Positions 7,773 to 16,830 of a stretch of DNA of 33,773 bases are shown in pieces; positions within the stretch are counted from its first letter, which is position 1; every line of letters starts with the position of its first letter. The stretch is from assembly GCA_028818565.1 (NCBI GenBank), contig JAPPNV010000267.1, forward strand, positions 1-33,773, read 5' to 3'. The stretch is from Rhodospirillales bacterium (lineage in GTDB: Bacteria > Pseudomonadota > Alphaproteobacteria > UBA828). Made by a program: the position numbers and the translations under genes. The notes below the pieces were generated by a model that was not told the DNA's origin, did not search any database, and saw only the letters and a program-made list of their open reading frames with translations.

Positions 7773-8618
7773 GTGAATTACGAGTCGCTCAAGGGCTTCG
7801 AGATTCCCGAGGCTCGGCAAACTTTCGGCCCCCTCGACGCGGCGCGTTACGCGCTCTCGATCGGGCTCGGTCGCGATCCTCTCGACCCGTGGCAACTGCA
7901 GTTCGTGGATGACCACAAGGGTCCGAGCATCGTGCCGTCGTTCTGCTCGGTGCTGGGCCATCCCGGCTTCTGGCTGGCCGATCCGCGTACGACGGTCGAC
8001 GCCGGTCGGATCGTCCATGCCGAGCAGGGCTTCTCCCTGAAGAGACCCGTTCCCAGCGCCGGCACGGTCGTCGGCAAGACCCGGATCGTCGATATCGTCG
8101 ACAAGGGCGCTGCGAAGGGCGCGCTGCTCTACCTTGAGAAGATGCTTAGCGACGATGGCACGGGTGCGGTCATCGCGACCGAGACGCGCACGATCATGCT
8201 CCGGGGCGACGGCGGCTACGATGGCCCCTCCGGCACGCCGCGTCCCGCGCCGGAAGAACCCGGCGACCAGCCCGACCGCACCGTTGCCGTCGCGACCCGT
8301 CCGGAACAGGCCCTGCTCTATCGCCTCAACGGCGACCCCAACCCGCTCCATCTGGACCCGGCGGTCGCGCAGAAAGCGGGCTTCGAGCGGCCAATCCTCC
8401 ACGGGCTCTGCACCTTCGGCATCGCCTGCCACGCCGTTCTGCGCACGTTCGCGGCCGACGATCCCGACACGCTCCGCAGCATGTCCGCGCGCTTCTCGGC
8501 GCCGGTCTTTCCGGGGGAGACGGTCGAGGTGGAGATGTGGCGAACAGGGGCCTTTCGCGCGCGGGCGATCGAGCGCGACGTCTTCGTCCTGCGTAACGGA
8601 CTTGCGGCCTTCGGTTGA
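7773..8618 (+). CDS. MaoC-type (R)-specific enoyl-CoA hydratase 2
   Basis: Hydrates trans-2-enoyl-CoA to the 3-hydroxyacyl-CoA. The 281-residue double-hotdog protein resembles hydratase 2 of peroxisomal multifunctional enzyme 2. The N-terminal half (1-150) is a degenerate hotdog; the C-terminal half carries the signature RLNGDPNPLHLDP (about 184-196), with Asp188 and His193 as expected catalytic residues, and GFERPILHGLCTFG (203-216). The start is GTG 7773 with only a weak upstream purine run (GAG), the least certain start in this cluster. It is followed after 30 bases by an SDR that resembles the dehydrogenase half of the same eukaryotic multifunctional enzyme, so the two probably act in sequence. 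Confidence 0.9.
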   Translation: MNYESLKGFEIPEARQTFGPLDAARYALSIGLGRDPLDPWQLQFVDDHKGPSIVPSFCSVLGHPGFWLADPRTTVDAGRIVHAEQGFSLKRPVPSAGTVVGKTRIVDIVDKGAAKGALLYLEKMLSDDGTGAVIATETRTIMLRGDGGYDGPSGTPRPAPEEPGDQPDRTVAVATRPEQALLYRLNGDPNPLHLDPAVAQKAGFERPILHGLCTFGIACHAVLRTFAADDPDTLRSMSARFSAPVFPGETVEVEMWRTGAFRARAIERDVFVLRNGLAAFG

Positions 8619-8648
8619 GGAACCCGCAGCAATGATGGGAGATGAACG

Positions 8649-9554
8649 GTGAACGAGGGAAAGGTGGCAATCGTCTCCGGCGCGGGCGGCGGCATCGGGC
8701 GCGATATCGCGCTCGCGCTCGCGCGGACCAAAGCCGCCGTCGTCGTCAACGACATCGGGGTTTCGGTCTCGGGCGAGGGCGGCTCGGCGACCCCGGCGGA
8801 GGAGACGAAGCGGCTGATCGAGGACGCCGGCGGAACCGCCGCCGTCGACACGCACAGCGTCGACAGTTGGGACAGCGCGCGCGCCATCGTGGAGACGGCG
8901 ATCGAGGCGTTCGGGCGGATCGACATCGTGGTGAACAACGCCGGTATCCTGCGCGACACGATCTTCCACAAGATGACGGCCGAGCAATGGCTCTCCGTCG
9001 TCGGCGTGCATCTCAACGGCAGCTTCTTCCTGAGCCGCGCGGCGGCCGAGCACTTCCGGCGCCAGGAGTCGGGCGCCTTCGTGCACATGACCAGCACATC
9101 GGGTCTGATCGGGAACTTCGGGCAGGCGAACTACGCGGCGGCCAAGTTGGGCATCTGCGCGCTGTCCAAGTCTATCGCGCTCGACATGAAGCGCTTCAAC
9201 GTGCGCTCCAACTGCATCGCGCCCTTCGCCTGGAGCCGGATGACGAGCGAAATCCCGGCCGATACCGACGAACAGCGGGCACGAATCGAGCGCCTCAAGC
9301 CGATGACACCCGAGAAGAACGCGCCGCTCGCCGTGTTTCTCGCATCGGATGCCGCGCGCGACGTCTCAGGCCAGGTCTTCGCCACGCGCCACAACGAAAT
9401 CTTCCTTTTCGACCCCTTCCGGCCTGCCCGCAGCGTCCACCGGAGCGAGGGGTGGGACGTGCAGTCGATCGCCGACCACGCGGTGCCGGCGCTGAAGGCC
9501 CACTTCGCCGCGCTGGACCGCTCCGGCGACGTGTTCAGTTGGGATCCGCTATGA
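8649..9554 (+). CDS. SDR family oxidoreductase, 3-hydroxyacyl-CoA dehydrogenase-like (HSD17B4 type)
   Basis: Probable NAD-dependent (3R)-hydroxyacyl-CoA dehydrogenase acting after the MaoC hydratase. The 301-residue protein has the Rossmann glycine motif SGAGGGIG (10-17), NNAG (96-99), a catalytic Ser near 149-151 (TSTSG), and YAAAK with Tyr162 and Lys166. The insertion after the first beta strand (VNDIGVSVSGEGGSATPAEE) matches the multifunctional enzyme 2 dehydrogenase. The C-terminal 40 residues (DPFRPARSVHRSEGW to DPL) extend beyond the basic SDR core. The start is GTG 8649 with GGGAG at 8637-8641, seven bases upstream. It is the last plus-strand gene before a convergent operon; the 42 bases to the next gene hold no clear terminator. 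Confidence 0.88.
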   Translation: MNEGKVAIVSGAGGGIGRDIALALARTKAAVVVNDIGVSVSGEGGSATPAEETKRLIEDAGGTAAVDTHSVDSWDSARAIVETAIEAFGRIDIVVNNAGILRDTIFHKMTAEQWLSVVGVHLNGSFFLSRAAAEHFRRQESGAFVHMTSTSGLIGNFGQANYAAAKLGICALSKSIALDMKRFNVRSNCIAPFAWSRMTSEIPADTDEQRARIERLKPMTPEKNAPLAVFLASDAARDVSGQVFATRHNEIFLFDPFRPARSVHRSEGWDVQSIADHAVPALKAHFAALDRSGDVFSWDPL

Positions 9555-9596
9555 GCTGAGCGCCTGCGCGGGTCAGGTCGCTCATGCGGCCGCCGT

Positions 9597-10511
9597 TCAC
9601 ACGTTCATGCGCGCGCGGCCGACCGCCTTGGTCCCTTCGACCTTGAAGCGTCGGATCGCGTTGTCCGCCTCCATCAGCTCCTGAGGTCCGAGTACACCGG
9701 CCTGCTCGCCGGCGGTCCCGTTGAGGATGTCGTTGGGATGCTTGTGATCGACGAAGCCCAGATTGACCGTCCCGAGCTCGTAGCCCATCAGGCACTGCAA
9801 CTGGTGTGAGAAGGTCCGTGCCTCCTCGAACGGCACGGCGAGATACTGGTTCTCTTCCTGGCGCAGCCAGCCGAGCGCGTAGTGAAGCGCGACGCCGCAG
9901 CGGGCGGCGTTCGAGCGATTGGCGCCTGCGCCGTGGATCATGCTGCCCACGTACATCAGCAGCGAACCTGCCGGCATCTCGGCCTGCTTGATTTCGTCCG
10001 GCTCCGGAATGCGCTCGTCGGGCCACCGGTGGCTCCCCGGCACGATACGGGTCGCCCCGTTTTCCAGCGAGAAGTCGGAGACCGCCCACATGGTCGCGAG
10101 CGTCAGCGGCGGGGCCGGATTCTGGATGGGAAAGAGACCGGTATCCCGATGCATCGTTTGCACGGTCTCGCCGGGCTCGACGTGCATGACTCCGGTGTAA
10201 TGGACCCGGTAGCGCGCGCAATACGGTCCGAGGACGCGGTCGGCGATCTCCAGCACGAGCGGATGGACCACCATGTCGCGGCTCGTCGGGCAGCGTGAGA
10301 GCAGGGCGCCGAAGCGCTTGGTCTTGTGCCCCATGAAGGCGTCGGGGTCGCCGAGCTCCGTCGCCTCCAGATGAGGGGTCAGATCGCCCGAAAGCCGCGC
10401 AAGGGTCTCAGGATCGAGAAGCTCCCGCACGATCGCATAGCCGTCCCGCTCGATCGCCGCCACCACCCGGTCCGCGCCGACGTCAGCGTCGAATGAATTG
10501 AGGCTCGCCAT
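9597..10511 (-). CDS. Phytanoyl-CoA dioxygenase family protein (Fe(II)/2-oxoglutarate oxygenase)
   Basis: Predicted cytoplasmic non-heme iron oxygenase that hydroxylates or demethylates a small substrate using 2-oxoglutarate and O2. The 304-residue product has the iron facial triad: MHRDTG gives His121 and Asp123, and GSMIHGAGANRS gives His193. Arg204 follows eleven residues after His193, as expected for the 2-oxoglutarate salt bridge. GATRIVPGSHRW (152-163) is the usual family stretch. It is the third gene of a minus-strand operon after hyuA and hyuB, with a 26-base gap, and GGGA lies seven bases before its ATG. Bacterial relatives act on many substrates, so lipid alpha-oxidation should not be assumed. 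Linkage to an N-methylhydantoinase-type pair makes an N-alkyl substrate possible, by inference. Confidence 0.88.
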   Translation of the reverse strand: MASLNSFDADVGADRVVAAIERDGYAIVRELLDPETLARLSGDLTPHLEATELGDPDAFMGHKTKRFGALLSRCPTSRDMVVHPLVLEIADRVLGPYCARYRVHYTGVMHVEPGETVQTMHRDTGLFPIQNPAPPLTLATMWAVSDFSLENGATRIVPGSHRWPDERIPEPDEIKQAEMPAGSLLMYVGSMIHGAGANRSNAARCGVALHYALGWLRQEENQYLAVPFEEARTFSHQLQCLMGYELGTVNLGFVDHKHPNDILNGTAGEQAGVLGPQELMEADNAIRRFKVEGTKAVGRARMNV

Positions 10512-10537
10512 GGTCCGGTCCCGTTATGCGCGACCCG

Positions 10538-12478
10538 TCACTGTGGGTCGATCAGATATTCGTCGCCGTCGCGGAGCCGCTTCTGAACCCAGTCGGAAGC
10601 GCCTGGCGTCGTCGGCACCACCACCTCCAGCGGATCGCGTTCGGCCGCCATCCTCTCACGTCGTGCCTCGGTCTTTTTCCAATCGATGGTCATGGTCGCC
10701 TTGTTGATGACGACGCCATAGACCTCGGCCGCGCATTCGACCGTGAGCAGCCCCTCGAAGATGCTTTCCAGCACCGCCTCGGGATGGCGCTGCAGCGGAT
10801 CACCGTAGCCGCCGCCGCCGCTGGAGTGCGCCACCCAGATCTCATTCTCCTCGATCATGAGGCGCCCCTTCGAGGAGCAATAGGTGCGCTTGCCCGTCTC
10901 CAGATTTTCCTTGTAGCTGCCGCCGCCGATGGCGACCGAGCCGCCCATCACGCCGTGAGGCGGATTGGCGGTGCCGTCGCCGAACAGGTGGCACTCGATC
11001 GGGCCGCCGATGGGTGTGATCTGAATTTCGACCCCGGGGCCGCCGTGATGCTCGCCGTGACCCATGGAATCGGCGCCGATCTCCTGCTTGTCGACGCGCA
11101 TGGGGTAGAGCATCTCGCTCATCTCGACGCTCAGGATCTTGAGCCCGCCCATGCCGGCGGACGTGATGAGGAGCGGCCAGCCGTCCTCCTTCGAGGATGC
11201 CCCGCCGGCCGGCCCGCCGTTGAAGAACATGCAGCCCCAGGACCGGTCCTGCCCGTCGCGGGTATCGGTGCCCGAGAAGAAGGGCACGCAGCTGACCCGG
11301 CCGTTCCCGCCGGTGACGCGCTCGGGCACCGCGTGGGCAAGCGCCTTGTAGACGGCGTCCTGCATGGTGTCGTCGGGGCCGATGGTGGCGAGCGCGGTGG
11401 ACGCCGGATACTGCGCGTTGCACACCGAGCCGAGCGGGGCCTCGGCCGTGATGTGGCGCAGGCAGCCGTCGTTGTGGGGTATCGAGGGGTCGATCGTGCA
11501 GAGGATCGGGATGCCCGCCGCGGCCTGCATGACGCCGAAGGAGGAGTTGTTAGCGCCCGGCGTCTGCGGCGCGGAGCCGCCGAAATCGACGTGGACCCGG
11601 TCGTCCCGGATCGAGACGCGCGCGTTCACGGGAATGTCGGTGCCGCCCTGGCCGTCGGTGTCGAGCCAGGAGGTGCCCTCGTAGTCGCCGTCCGGCATCT
11701 GGCGGATTTCCTGCGCCATGCGCTGGTCGGCGTAATCGAAGATCGCCTCGATATAGCGCTCCACCTCGTCGTTGCCGTAGTGCGCCGCAAGCTCGATGAG
11801 CCGCCGCTTGCCGGTCCAGATGGAGCCGAGCTGCGCCATCAGGTCGCCGTAAAGCCACTCCTGCCAGCGGACGTTGGCGAGGTACATGCGGACCACGTCA
11901 TCGCGCCGCTTACCCTTCTCGTAGAATTTGATCGGCGGCAATTGCAGCCCCTCCTGCCACACGTCCTTGGCGGCGGCCGGTGTGCTGGTGGGGATGAACG
12001 CGCCGCAATCGAGCTGATGACCCTTGGTCATGCTCCAGAACATGTGCTTGCCCTTGTGGAACACCGGGCAGGCGGTGACGAAATCTCCGACATGGGTATT
12101 GCCGCTGTAGGCGTCGTTGCAGACGATGACATCGCCGTCGTGGATGTCGCCCTCGAAAACCCGGGCAATCTCCTTCAGCACCACGTGCATGGAGTTGGTG
12201 TGCACCGGCAGCGCGTCCATCATGCAGATCTGGCGCGCCTTGGCGTCGTAGATCGCGCAGGAGAAGTCGCGTGCGAGCGCGATGATCGAGGTCCAGGAGG
12301 TCTTCTCCATGGTCAGCGTCATCTCGTTCGCAATCGTGTTGAAGCGATTGAGAACGACCGAGAAGGTGATGGGATCGACCGCCGTCTTGGCGCTCTTCCT
12401 GGCTCGGACGCTGACCCGCCGCTTGGCGATACTCTTGGCCTGCGGCTTGGGCGCATGCACCGTGGATATGTTGGGCAT
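10538..12478 (-). CDS. hyuB: Hydantoinase B/oxoprolinase family protein, HyuB (first pair)
   Basis: Beta-type subunit of an ATP-dependent hydantoinase, oxoprolinase or acetone-carboxylase-like enzyme. The 646-residue protein has a basic N-terminal extension of about 35 residues (KPQAKSIAKRRVSVRARKSA) before the usual start VDPITFSVVLNRF. It then carries the family landmarks DVIVCNDAYSGNTHVGDF, SMTKGHQLDCGAFIP, the segment RWQEWLYGDLMAQLGS, and the C-terminal SSGGGGYGDPLQRHPE. SD GGGGAG overlaps the stop codon of hyuA (TAG at 12492-12490), with an 11-base gap, so it is translated with its partner. It is larger than the second HyuB in this window (597 residues) and clearly diverged from it. N-methylhydantoinase, 5-oxoprolinase and acetophenone carboxylase activities all exist in this family. 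Confidence 0.9.
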   Translation of the reverse strand: MPNISTVHAPKPQAKSIAKRRVSVRARKSAKTAVDPITFSVVLNRFNTIANEMTLTMEKTSWTSIIALARDFSCAIYDAKARQICMMDALPVHTNSMHVVLKEIARVFEGDIHDGDVIVCNDAYSGNTHVGDFVTACPVFHKGKHMFWSMTKGHQLDCGAFIPTSTPAAAKDVWQEGLQLPPIKFYEKGKRRDDVVRMYLANVRWQEWLYGDLMAQLGSIWTGKRRLIELAAHYGNDEVERYIEAIFDYADQRMAQEIRQMPDGDYEGTSWLDTDGQGGTDIPVNARVSIRDDRVHVDFGGSAPQTPGANNSSFGVMQAAAGIPILCTIDPSIPHNDGCLRHITAEAPLGSVCNAQYPASTALATIGPDDTMQDAVYKALAHAVPERVTGGNGRVSCVPFFSGTDTRDGQDRSWGCMFFNGGPAGGASSKEDGWPLLITSAGMGGLKILSVEMSEMLYPMRVDKQEIGADSMGHGEHHGGPGVEIQITPIGGPIECHLFGDGTANPPHGVMGGSVAIGGGSYKENLETGKRTYCSSKGRLMIEENEIWVAHSSGGGGYGDPLQRHPEAVLESIFEGLLTVECAAEVYGVVINKATMTIDWKKTEARRERMAAERDPLEVVVPTTPGASDWVQKRLRDGDEYLIDPQ

Positions 12479-12489
12479 GTCTCGCTCCC

Positions 12490-14556
12490 CTAGTTGATCG
12501 CGAGGACGAAATCGTCGTAGCGGTTGACCTTCAGGGTGTGCTTGGGCTGGACCACGATCGTCGAGTTCTCCTGCTCGACCACGGCCGGCCCTTCGATGGT
12601 CATGCCGTGGCGCACCTTGCCGCCGTCGTAAATCTTGGTCCGGCGATACTTCTTGAAGGCCCTGAAATAGACCATGCGCGTGCCCTTTTGCGCCTCGCTC
12701 GCGGGCTTGCGCGTGCGCTTCTGAATCGGCGTCTCGCGTTCCGGCAGCCGGCCCTCCGCCGTGATCCGCCAGTGGAACAGGTCGACCGCGCTCTCCCGCA
12801 CGCAGTAGGAGAACATGCGCTCGTGCAGGCCGTGGAACGCCTCGGCGATGTTGTCGATATCCGACTTCTTGATCTTGCCCTTGGACGGCAGCGGGATCGT
12901 GAGCTCGTGAATCTGGTTCGAGTACTTGGCGTCGGCGAAGCGGGCGATCTTGATCCGCGAGCGGGCGAAGCCCTGTGCCCTGAGTTCCGCGATCGCCTCG
13001 GCTTCGAGCTCGGCGAATATCTCGTTGGCGCGGGCGAGGTCGAATTCGCTGGTGTTGGTCGCGAAGGCCTTGATCAGGTCGTGCCGCACGTCGCTCGCGA
13101 TCATCCCGTAGGAGCAGAAGACCCCGCCGTAGCGCGGAATGATCGCCTGCTTCATGCCGAGCTCCACGCCGAGCGCGCCGGCATGGATGGCGCCAGCGCC
13201 GCCGCCCACCACCAGGCTGTACCCGCGCGGGTCGATGCCCTTCTCGACCGAGACCACGCGGATCGCATCGACCATGTTGGTGTTGACGATCTGGAAGATG
13301 CCGTCGGCGGCCTGCTCGACGCTCAAGCCCAGCGGCTTCGCGATGGACTCCTCGATGACCCGGTTGGACGCATCGGGATTGATGTCGCGCCGGCCGCCCA
13401 GGAAGAATTCGGGGTTGATGTAGCCGAGGACCACGTTTGCGTCGGTCACGGTGGGCCGGTCGCCGCCCAGCTCATAGCAGGCAGGCCCCGGCTCGGCGCC
13501 CGCGCTCATGGGGCCGACCTGCAGCGCGCCGCCCTTGTCGATCCAGGCGATGCTGCCGCCGCCCGCGCCGATCGAATGCACGTCGACCGCCGCCACTCCC
13601 ACCGGGTTGTCGTGCACCCGCATGTCCTTGGTCAGCGCGGGCTCGCCGTCGGTCACCATGCACACGTCGAAGCTGGTGCCGCCCATGTCGATGGTGATGA
13701 CGTTGTTGACGCCCACCCGCTCGGCGCAATAGAGGCCTGCTGCCGGCCCTGCTGCCGGGCCCGAGGCCAGCGCATAGATCGGCCGCTCGATGATCTGCTT
13801 GACCGTCGCCGTGCCGCCGTTGAGCTGCATGACCAGCAGGTTCTGACCGAAGCCGTTCTCGGAGAGATATTTCTCGAGCGCGATCATGTAGCTGGAGATG
13901 CGCGGCAGGATGTAGGCGCTGAGGACGGTGCTCGATGTCCGCTCCCACTCGCGGATCATGGGCAGCACGTCCGAGCTCAGCACCACCGGGACTTCCGGAA
14001 GTTCCTCCGCAAGGATCTCCTTCGCACGGACCTCGTGGCTCGAGTTCATGATGGACCAGAGCAGCGCCACGGCGATGGATTCGACGCTCTGCTCCTTGAG
14101 CGTCCGGGCCGCAGCCCGCACCGACGCCTCGTCGAGCTCGATCAGCGGCTCGCCGCGATAGTCCATCCGCTCCGTGAGCGGCAGGCGCAGGTCGCGGCGG
14201 ATGAAATCCTTCGATCGGGGAAGGCTGACGTTGTATCGGTCGGGCTTGAAACCGTCGCGGAAATAGAGAACGTCGCGGAAGCCCTCGGTGCAGAGCAGCG
14301 CCGTCTTGGGGCCGTTGCGCTGGATCACCGTGTTGGTGGCGATGGTCTGGCCGTGCACGAAGAGGTCCAGACTGCCGACGAAGGAATCGACCCCCAGGCC
14401 CTGCGCATTGGCGAGAGCTTCCAGGCCGCGCTGGACGGCGACCCCCGGATCGGCGGGCGTCGTCGCTTCCTTCCAGAGCGTGATGCCGCCCTGATCGTCG
14501 ATGAGTGAGAAATCCGTAAAGGTGCCGCCGATATCGACGCCCATGATGTGGCGCAT
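12490..14556 (-). CDS. hyuA: Hydantoinase A/oxoprolinase family protein, HyuA (first pair)
   Basis: ATP-binding alpha-type subunit that pairs with the HyuB gene directly downstream. The 688-residue product begins MRHIMGVDIGGTFTDFSLID, the phosphate-1 loop of the ASKHA ATPase fold, then HGQTIATNTVIQRNG and ALLCTEGFRDVLYFRDG. The middle has ITIDMGGTSFDVCMV (phosphate-2) and IGAGGGSIAWIDKGG. The C-terminal part (EGPAVVEQENSTIVV) ends in a small beta domain. The reading frame is open for 250 codons further upstream, but ATG 14556 is preceded by GGGAGGGG at 14562-14569 and gives the conserved N-terminus. The longer version would overlap the divergent hyuA gene. First gene of the hyuA-hyuB-dioxygenase operon. 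Confidence 0.92.
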   Translation of the reverse strand: MRHIMGVDIGGTFTDFSLIDDQGGITLWKEATTPADPGVAVQRGLEALANAQGLGVDSFVGSLDLFVHGQTIATNTVIQRNGPKTALLCTEGFRDVLYFRDGFKPDRYNVSLPRSKDFIRRDLRLPLTERMDYRGEPLIELDEASVRAAARTLKEQSVESIAVALLWSIMNSSHEVRAKEILAEELPEVPVVLSSDVLPMIREWERTSSTVLSAYILPRISSYMIALEKYLSENGFGQNLLVMQLNGGTATVKQIIERPIYALASGPAAGPAAGLYCAERVGVNNVITIDMGGTSFDVCMVTDGEPALTKDMRVHDNPVGVAAVDVHSIGAGGGSIAWIDKGGALQVGPMSAGAEPGPACYELGGDRPTVTDANVVLGYINPEFFLGGRRDINPDASNRVIEESIAKPLGLSVEQAADGIFQIVNTNMVDAIRVVSVEKGIDPRGYSLVVGGGAGAIHAGALGVELGMKQAIIPRYGGVFCSYGMIASDVRHDLIKAFATNTSEFDLARANEIFAELEAEAIAELRAQGFARSRIKIARFADAKYSNQIHELTIPLPSKGKIKKSDIDNIAEAFHGLHERMFSYCVRESAVDLFHWRITAEGRLPERETPIQKRTRKPASEAQKGTRMVYFRAFKKYRRTKIYDGGKVRHGMTIEGPAVVEQENSTIVVQPKHTLKVNRYDDFVLAIN

Positions 14557-14760
14557 GAAGCCCCTCCCAACGCGTTCAACTGCCGCCCTGTCTCTATCAC
14601 AGGACGCTTGCCACGGCCATCTGCGGGCCGGCCGACATTTCCGTAAAGACAGCGATCCGGTAAGAATACGGCGCCTCCGGCGCGCGCTGCCGGGCCTTGT
14701 TCTCGACCGAGCCGTCTTCGACCGATTCACCAAATCCAATGACCCACCGGGAATAGCGCG
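14557..14760. promoter_or_regulatory. Divergent control region between the two hyuA genes
   Basis: These 204 bases separate two head-to-head hyuA genes and must hold both promoters. I see no convincing -35/-10 pair. The octamer TCGACCGA occurs twice (14704-14711 and 14719-14726), 15 bases apart, upstream of the plus-strand gene and could be a binding site. The strong SD of the minus-strand gene lies at 14562-14569. No gene or RNA is seen. Confidence 0.35.
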
Positions 14761-16791
14761 ATGTGGCACGTCGGAATTGACGTTGGAGGAACCTTCACCG
14801 ACCTCTTCGCGGCGAACGGGGAGAGCAGCGCGACCATCTCGGCGAAGGTGCTGACCACCGCCGGCGACCGCTCCGTGGGCGTACTGAATGCGCTGGAGGC
14901 GGCCGAAATCGCCCCGGCGGAGATCAGCGTACTCGTCCACGGCACCACGACCGCGACCAACGCCCTGGTCGAGCGCAGCTATCCGCCTGTCGCCATGGTC
15001 ACGACGGAGGGCTTCCGCGACGTCATCGAAATCGGGCGCCAGCGTCGCCAGCACCTGTTCGCGCTGCGCCAGAAGCGGCCCACGCCCATCGTGCCCCGGC
15101 GCCTGCGCTTCACGCTGGCGTGCCGGCTCTCTGCTTCGGGCGAGGAGCTGAGCCCCTTCGACGAGGACGAAGCCCGCCGGGTCGCGCGGCATATCAGGGA
15201 GCAAGGCGCACAATCGGTCGCCATCTGCTTCATCAACGCCTACGTGGACGGGCGGCACGAGACCCGGATGCGCGATATCCTGCTGGAGGAATATCCCGAC
15301 TGCCACATCGCGCTCTCATCCGAGACGGTGAGGAAGTTCCGGGAGCACGGGCGCTTCTCCACCACCGTGGTGCGCGCTGCGCTGCTCACCGTGATGACCG
15401 ACTATTTCAACCGCCTCGCGGCCGGACTGAGAGACAACGGCTTCTCCGGCTCGCTGCTCGCGCTCAAGAGCAACGGCGGCATGATGGGTGTCGATCTGGC
15501 GATCGAGCGGCCGGAGGAGCTGGTGGAATCGGGGCCGGCCGGGGGCGTGGCCTACGCCCGCTACCTGAGCCAGACCACCGAATTCTCGAACATCATCCAC
15601 ACCGACATGGGCGGCACGACCTTCGACGCGTCGATCGTCGATCACGGCGAAGGGTTGCTCACCCACGACTACCAGCTCGAATGGGAAGTACCGATCACCA
15701 TCCCGATGCTGGACATCCGCAGCGTCGGCGCCGGCGGCGGCTCGATCGCCTGGGTCGACAAGGGCGGCTCGCTCCGCGTCGGGCCGCAGAGCGCGGGCTC
15801 CGATCCTGGGCCGGCCTGCTACGACCGCGGCGGGGACGAGGCGACAGTGACGGACGCGAACTTCGTCCTCGGCCGGCTGGACGCCACGCTGGGCGGCAAG
15901 CTCACGCTCGATGCCGACGCCGCAGAGAGCGCCGTCAGCAGGATCGCCGACCGGCTCGGGATCGACCGGCTGGAGGCGGCCGAGGCGATCATCTCGATCA
16001 CCTGCGAGAACATGGCCCAGGCGATCAAGCTCGTGCTCACCGATCGCGGCCGCGACCCGCGCGATTTCGTGCTCGCGAGCTTCGGCGGCGCGGGCCCCAT
16101 GCACGCCTGCCAGATCGCGCGCGCGATGAACATTCCCCGCATCGTGGTTCCGGCCCATGCCGGCGTCGCCTCGGCCTTCGGCGCGACCGCCATGGATATC
16201 CGCCACGACCTGGAAGAGTTCTACTACGCTCCCGTGGACGAGGCGGACTTCGACCGGCTCAACCAGATGTTCGCCGAGTTGGAACGCCAGGGCCGGGCTC
16301 TGCTCGCGCGAGACGGCATCGCGGGTGACGAGATGTTGCTCTCGCGCCACGCGCAAATGCGCTACGTCGGCCAGTTCTGGGAAGTCTTGACGCCGCTGGG
16401 CGATGGCCCGCTCTCGGCCGCGCGCGCGCAGGACATCGCGAATGCCTTTCACGACGCCCACGAAGCCGAGCACGGCGTCAAGTCGCCCACCTTCCCGTCG
16501 GAGTTCGTCAGCATCGGCGTCACCGCGGCAGGCGCGTTCGCGCGCCCGACCCTGCACCGAGCCGAGGCAAGCGATGCTGCCGAGGTCGAAGGCGGCACGC
16601 GGGCGGTCTACTTCGGCGGGTCATGGCACGATGTGGCGATCTACGCCGGCGAGCGGCTCTACCCCGGCGTCGCCATCACCGGCCCCGCCATTGTAGACTA
16701 CGACCATTCGGAGACTGTCCTGCCGCCGGGCACGCAGGCGTCGGTCGATCGCAGCGGCAACCTGTTGATCGCGCTGGACGGAGCCGTCTGA
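14761..16791 (+). CDS. hyuA: Hydantoinase A/oxoprolinase family protein, HyuA (second pair)
   Basis: ATP-binding subunit of a second hydantoinase/oxoprolinase-type enzyme, partner of the HyuB that follows after 39 bases. The 676-residue product starts MWHVGIDVGGTFTDLFAANG, giving the first phosphate loop within 20 residues of the start. It continues with VHGTTTATNALVERSYP, TTEGFRDVIEIGRQRRQ, HTDMGGTTFDASIVD (phosphate-2) and VGAGGGSIAWVDKGGSLRVGP. Length and order match the family. It is clearly a paralogue of the 688-residue HyuA transcribed in the opposite direction, but the two are well diverged, so this is not a recent duplication. The upstream GGGA is a modest SD. Substrate unknown; ATP-dependent opening of a cyclic amide or carboxylation of a ketone are the known family reactions. 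Confidence 0.92.
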   Translation: MWHVGIDVGGTFTDLFAANGESSATISAKVLTTAGDRSVGVLNALEAAEIAPAEISVLVHGTTTATNALVERSYPPVAMVTTEGFRDVIEIGRQRRQHLFALRQKRPTPIVPRRLRFTLACRLSASGEELSPFDEDEARRVARHIREQGAQSVAICFINAYVDGRHETRMRDILLEEYPDCHIALSSETVRKFREHGRFSTTVVRAALLTVMTDYFNRLAAGLRDNGFSGSLLALKSNGGMMGVDLAIERPEELVESGPAGGVAYARYLSQTTEFSNIIHTDMGGTTFDASIVDHGEGLLTHDYQLEWEVPITIPMLDIRSVGAGGGSIAWVDKGGSLRVGPQSAGSDPGPACYDRGGDEATVTDANFVLGRLDATLGGKLTLDADAAESAVSRIADRLGIDRLEAAEAIISITCENMAQAIKLVLTDRGRDPRDFVLASFGGAGPMHACQIARAMNIPRIVVPAHAGVASAFGATAMDIRHDLEEFYYAPVDEADFDRLNQMFAELERQGRALLARDGIAGDEMLLSRHAQMRYVGQFWEVLTPLGDGPLSAARAQDIANAFHDAHEAEHGVKSPTFPSEFVSIGVTAAGAFARPTLHRAEASDAAEVEGGTRAVYFGGSWHDVAIYAGERLYPGVAITGPAIVDYDHSETVLPPGTQASVDRSGNLLIALDGAV

Positions 16792-16830
16792 GCGCGCGGG
16801 AGCAACCGGGGCGCACGAGGAATCAGGGCA

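Noticed and set aside
10526-12493. Plus-strand open frame of 655 codons opposite hyuB
   Set aside because: Antisense shadow of a well-conserved HyuB gene in GC-rich DNA; the translation is rich in His, Ala, Val and Asp repeats with no domain, and the minus-strand gene has clear family motifs and a good ribosome site.
12538-14508. Plus-strand open frame of 656 codons opposite hyuA
   Set aside because: Antisense shadow with low-complexity composition; the minus strand encodes the recognised HyuA.
14557-15306. N-terminal extension of the minus-strand hyuA by 250 codons
   Set aside because: It would overlap the divergent hyuA gene; the extension has no domain, while ATG 14556 has a strong ribosome site and gives the conserved GVDIGGTFTD start.
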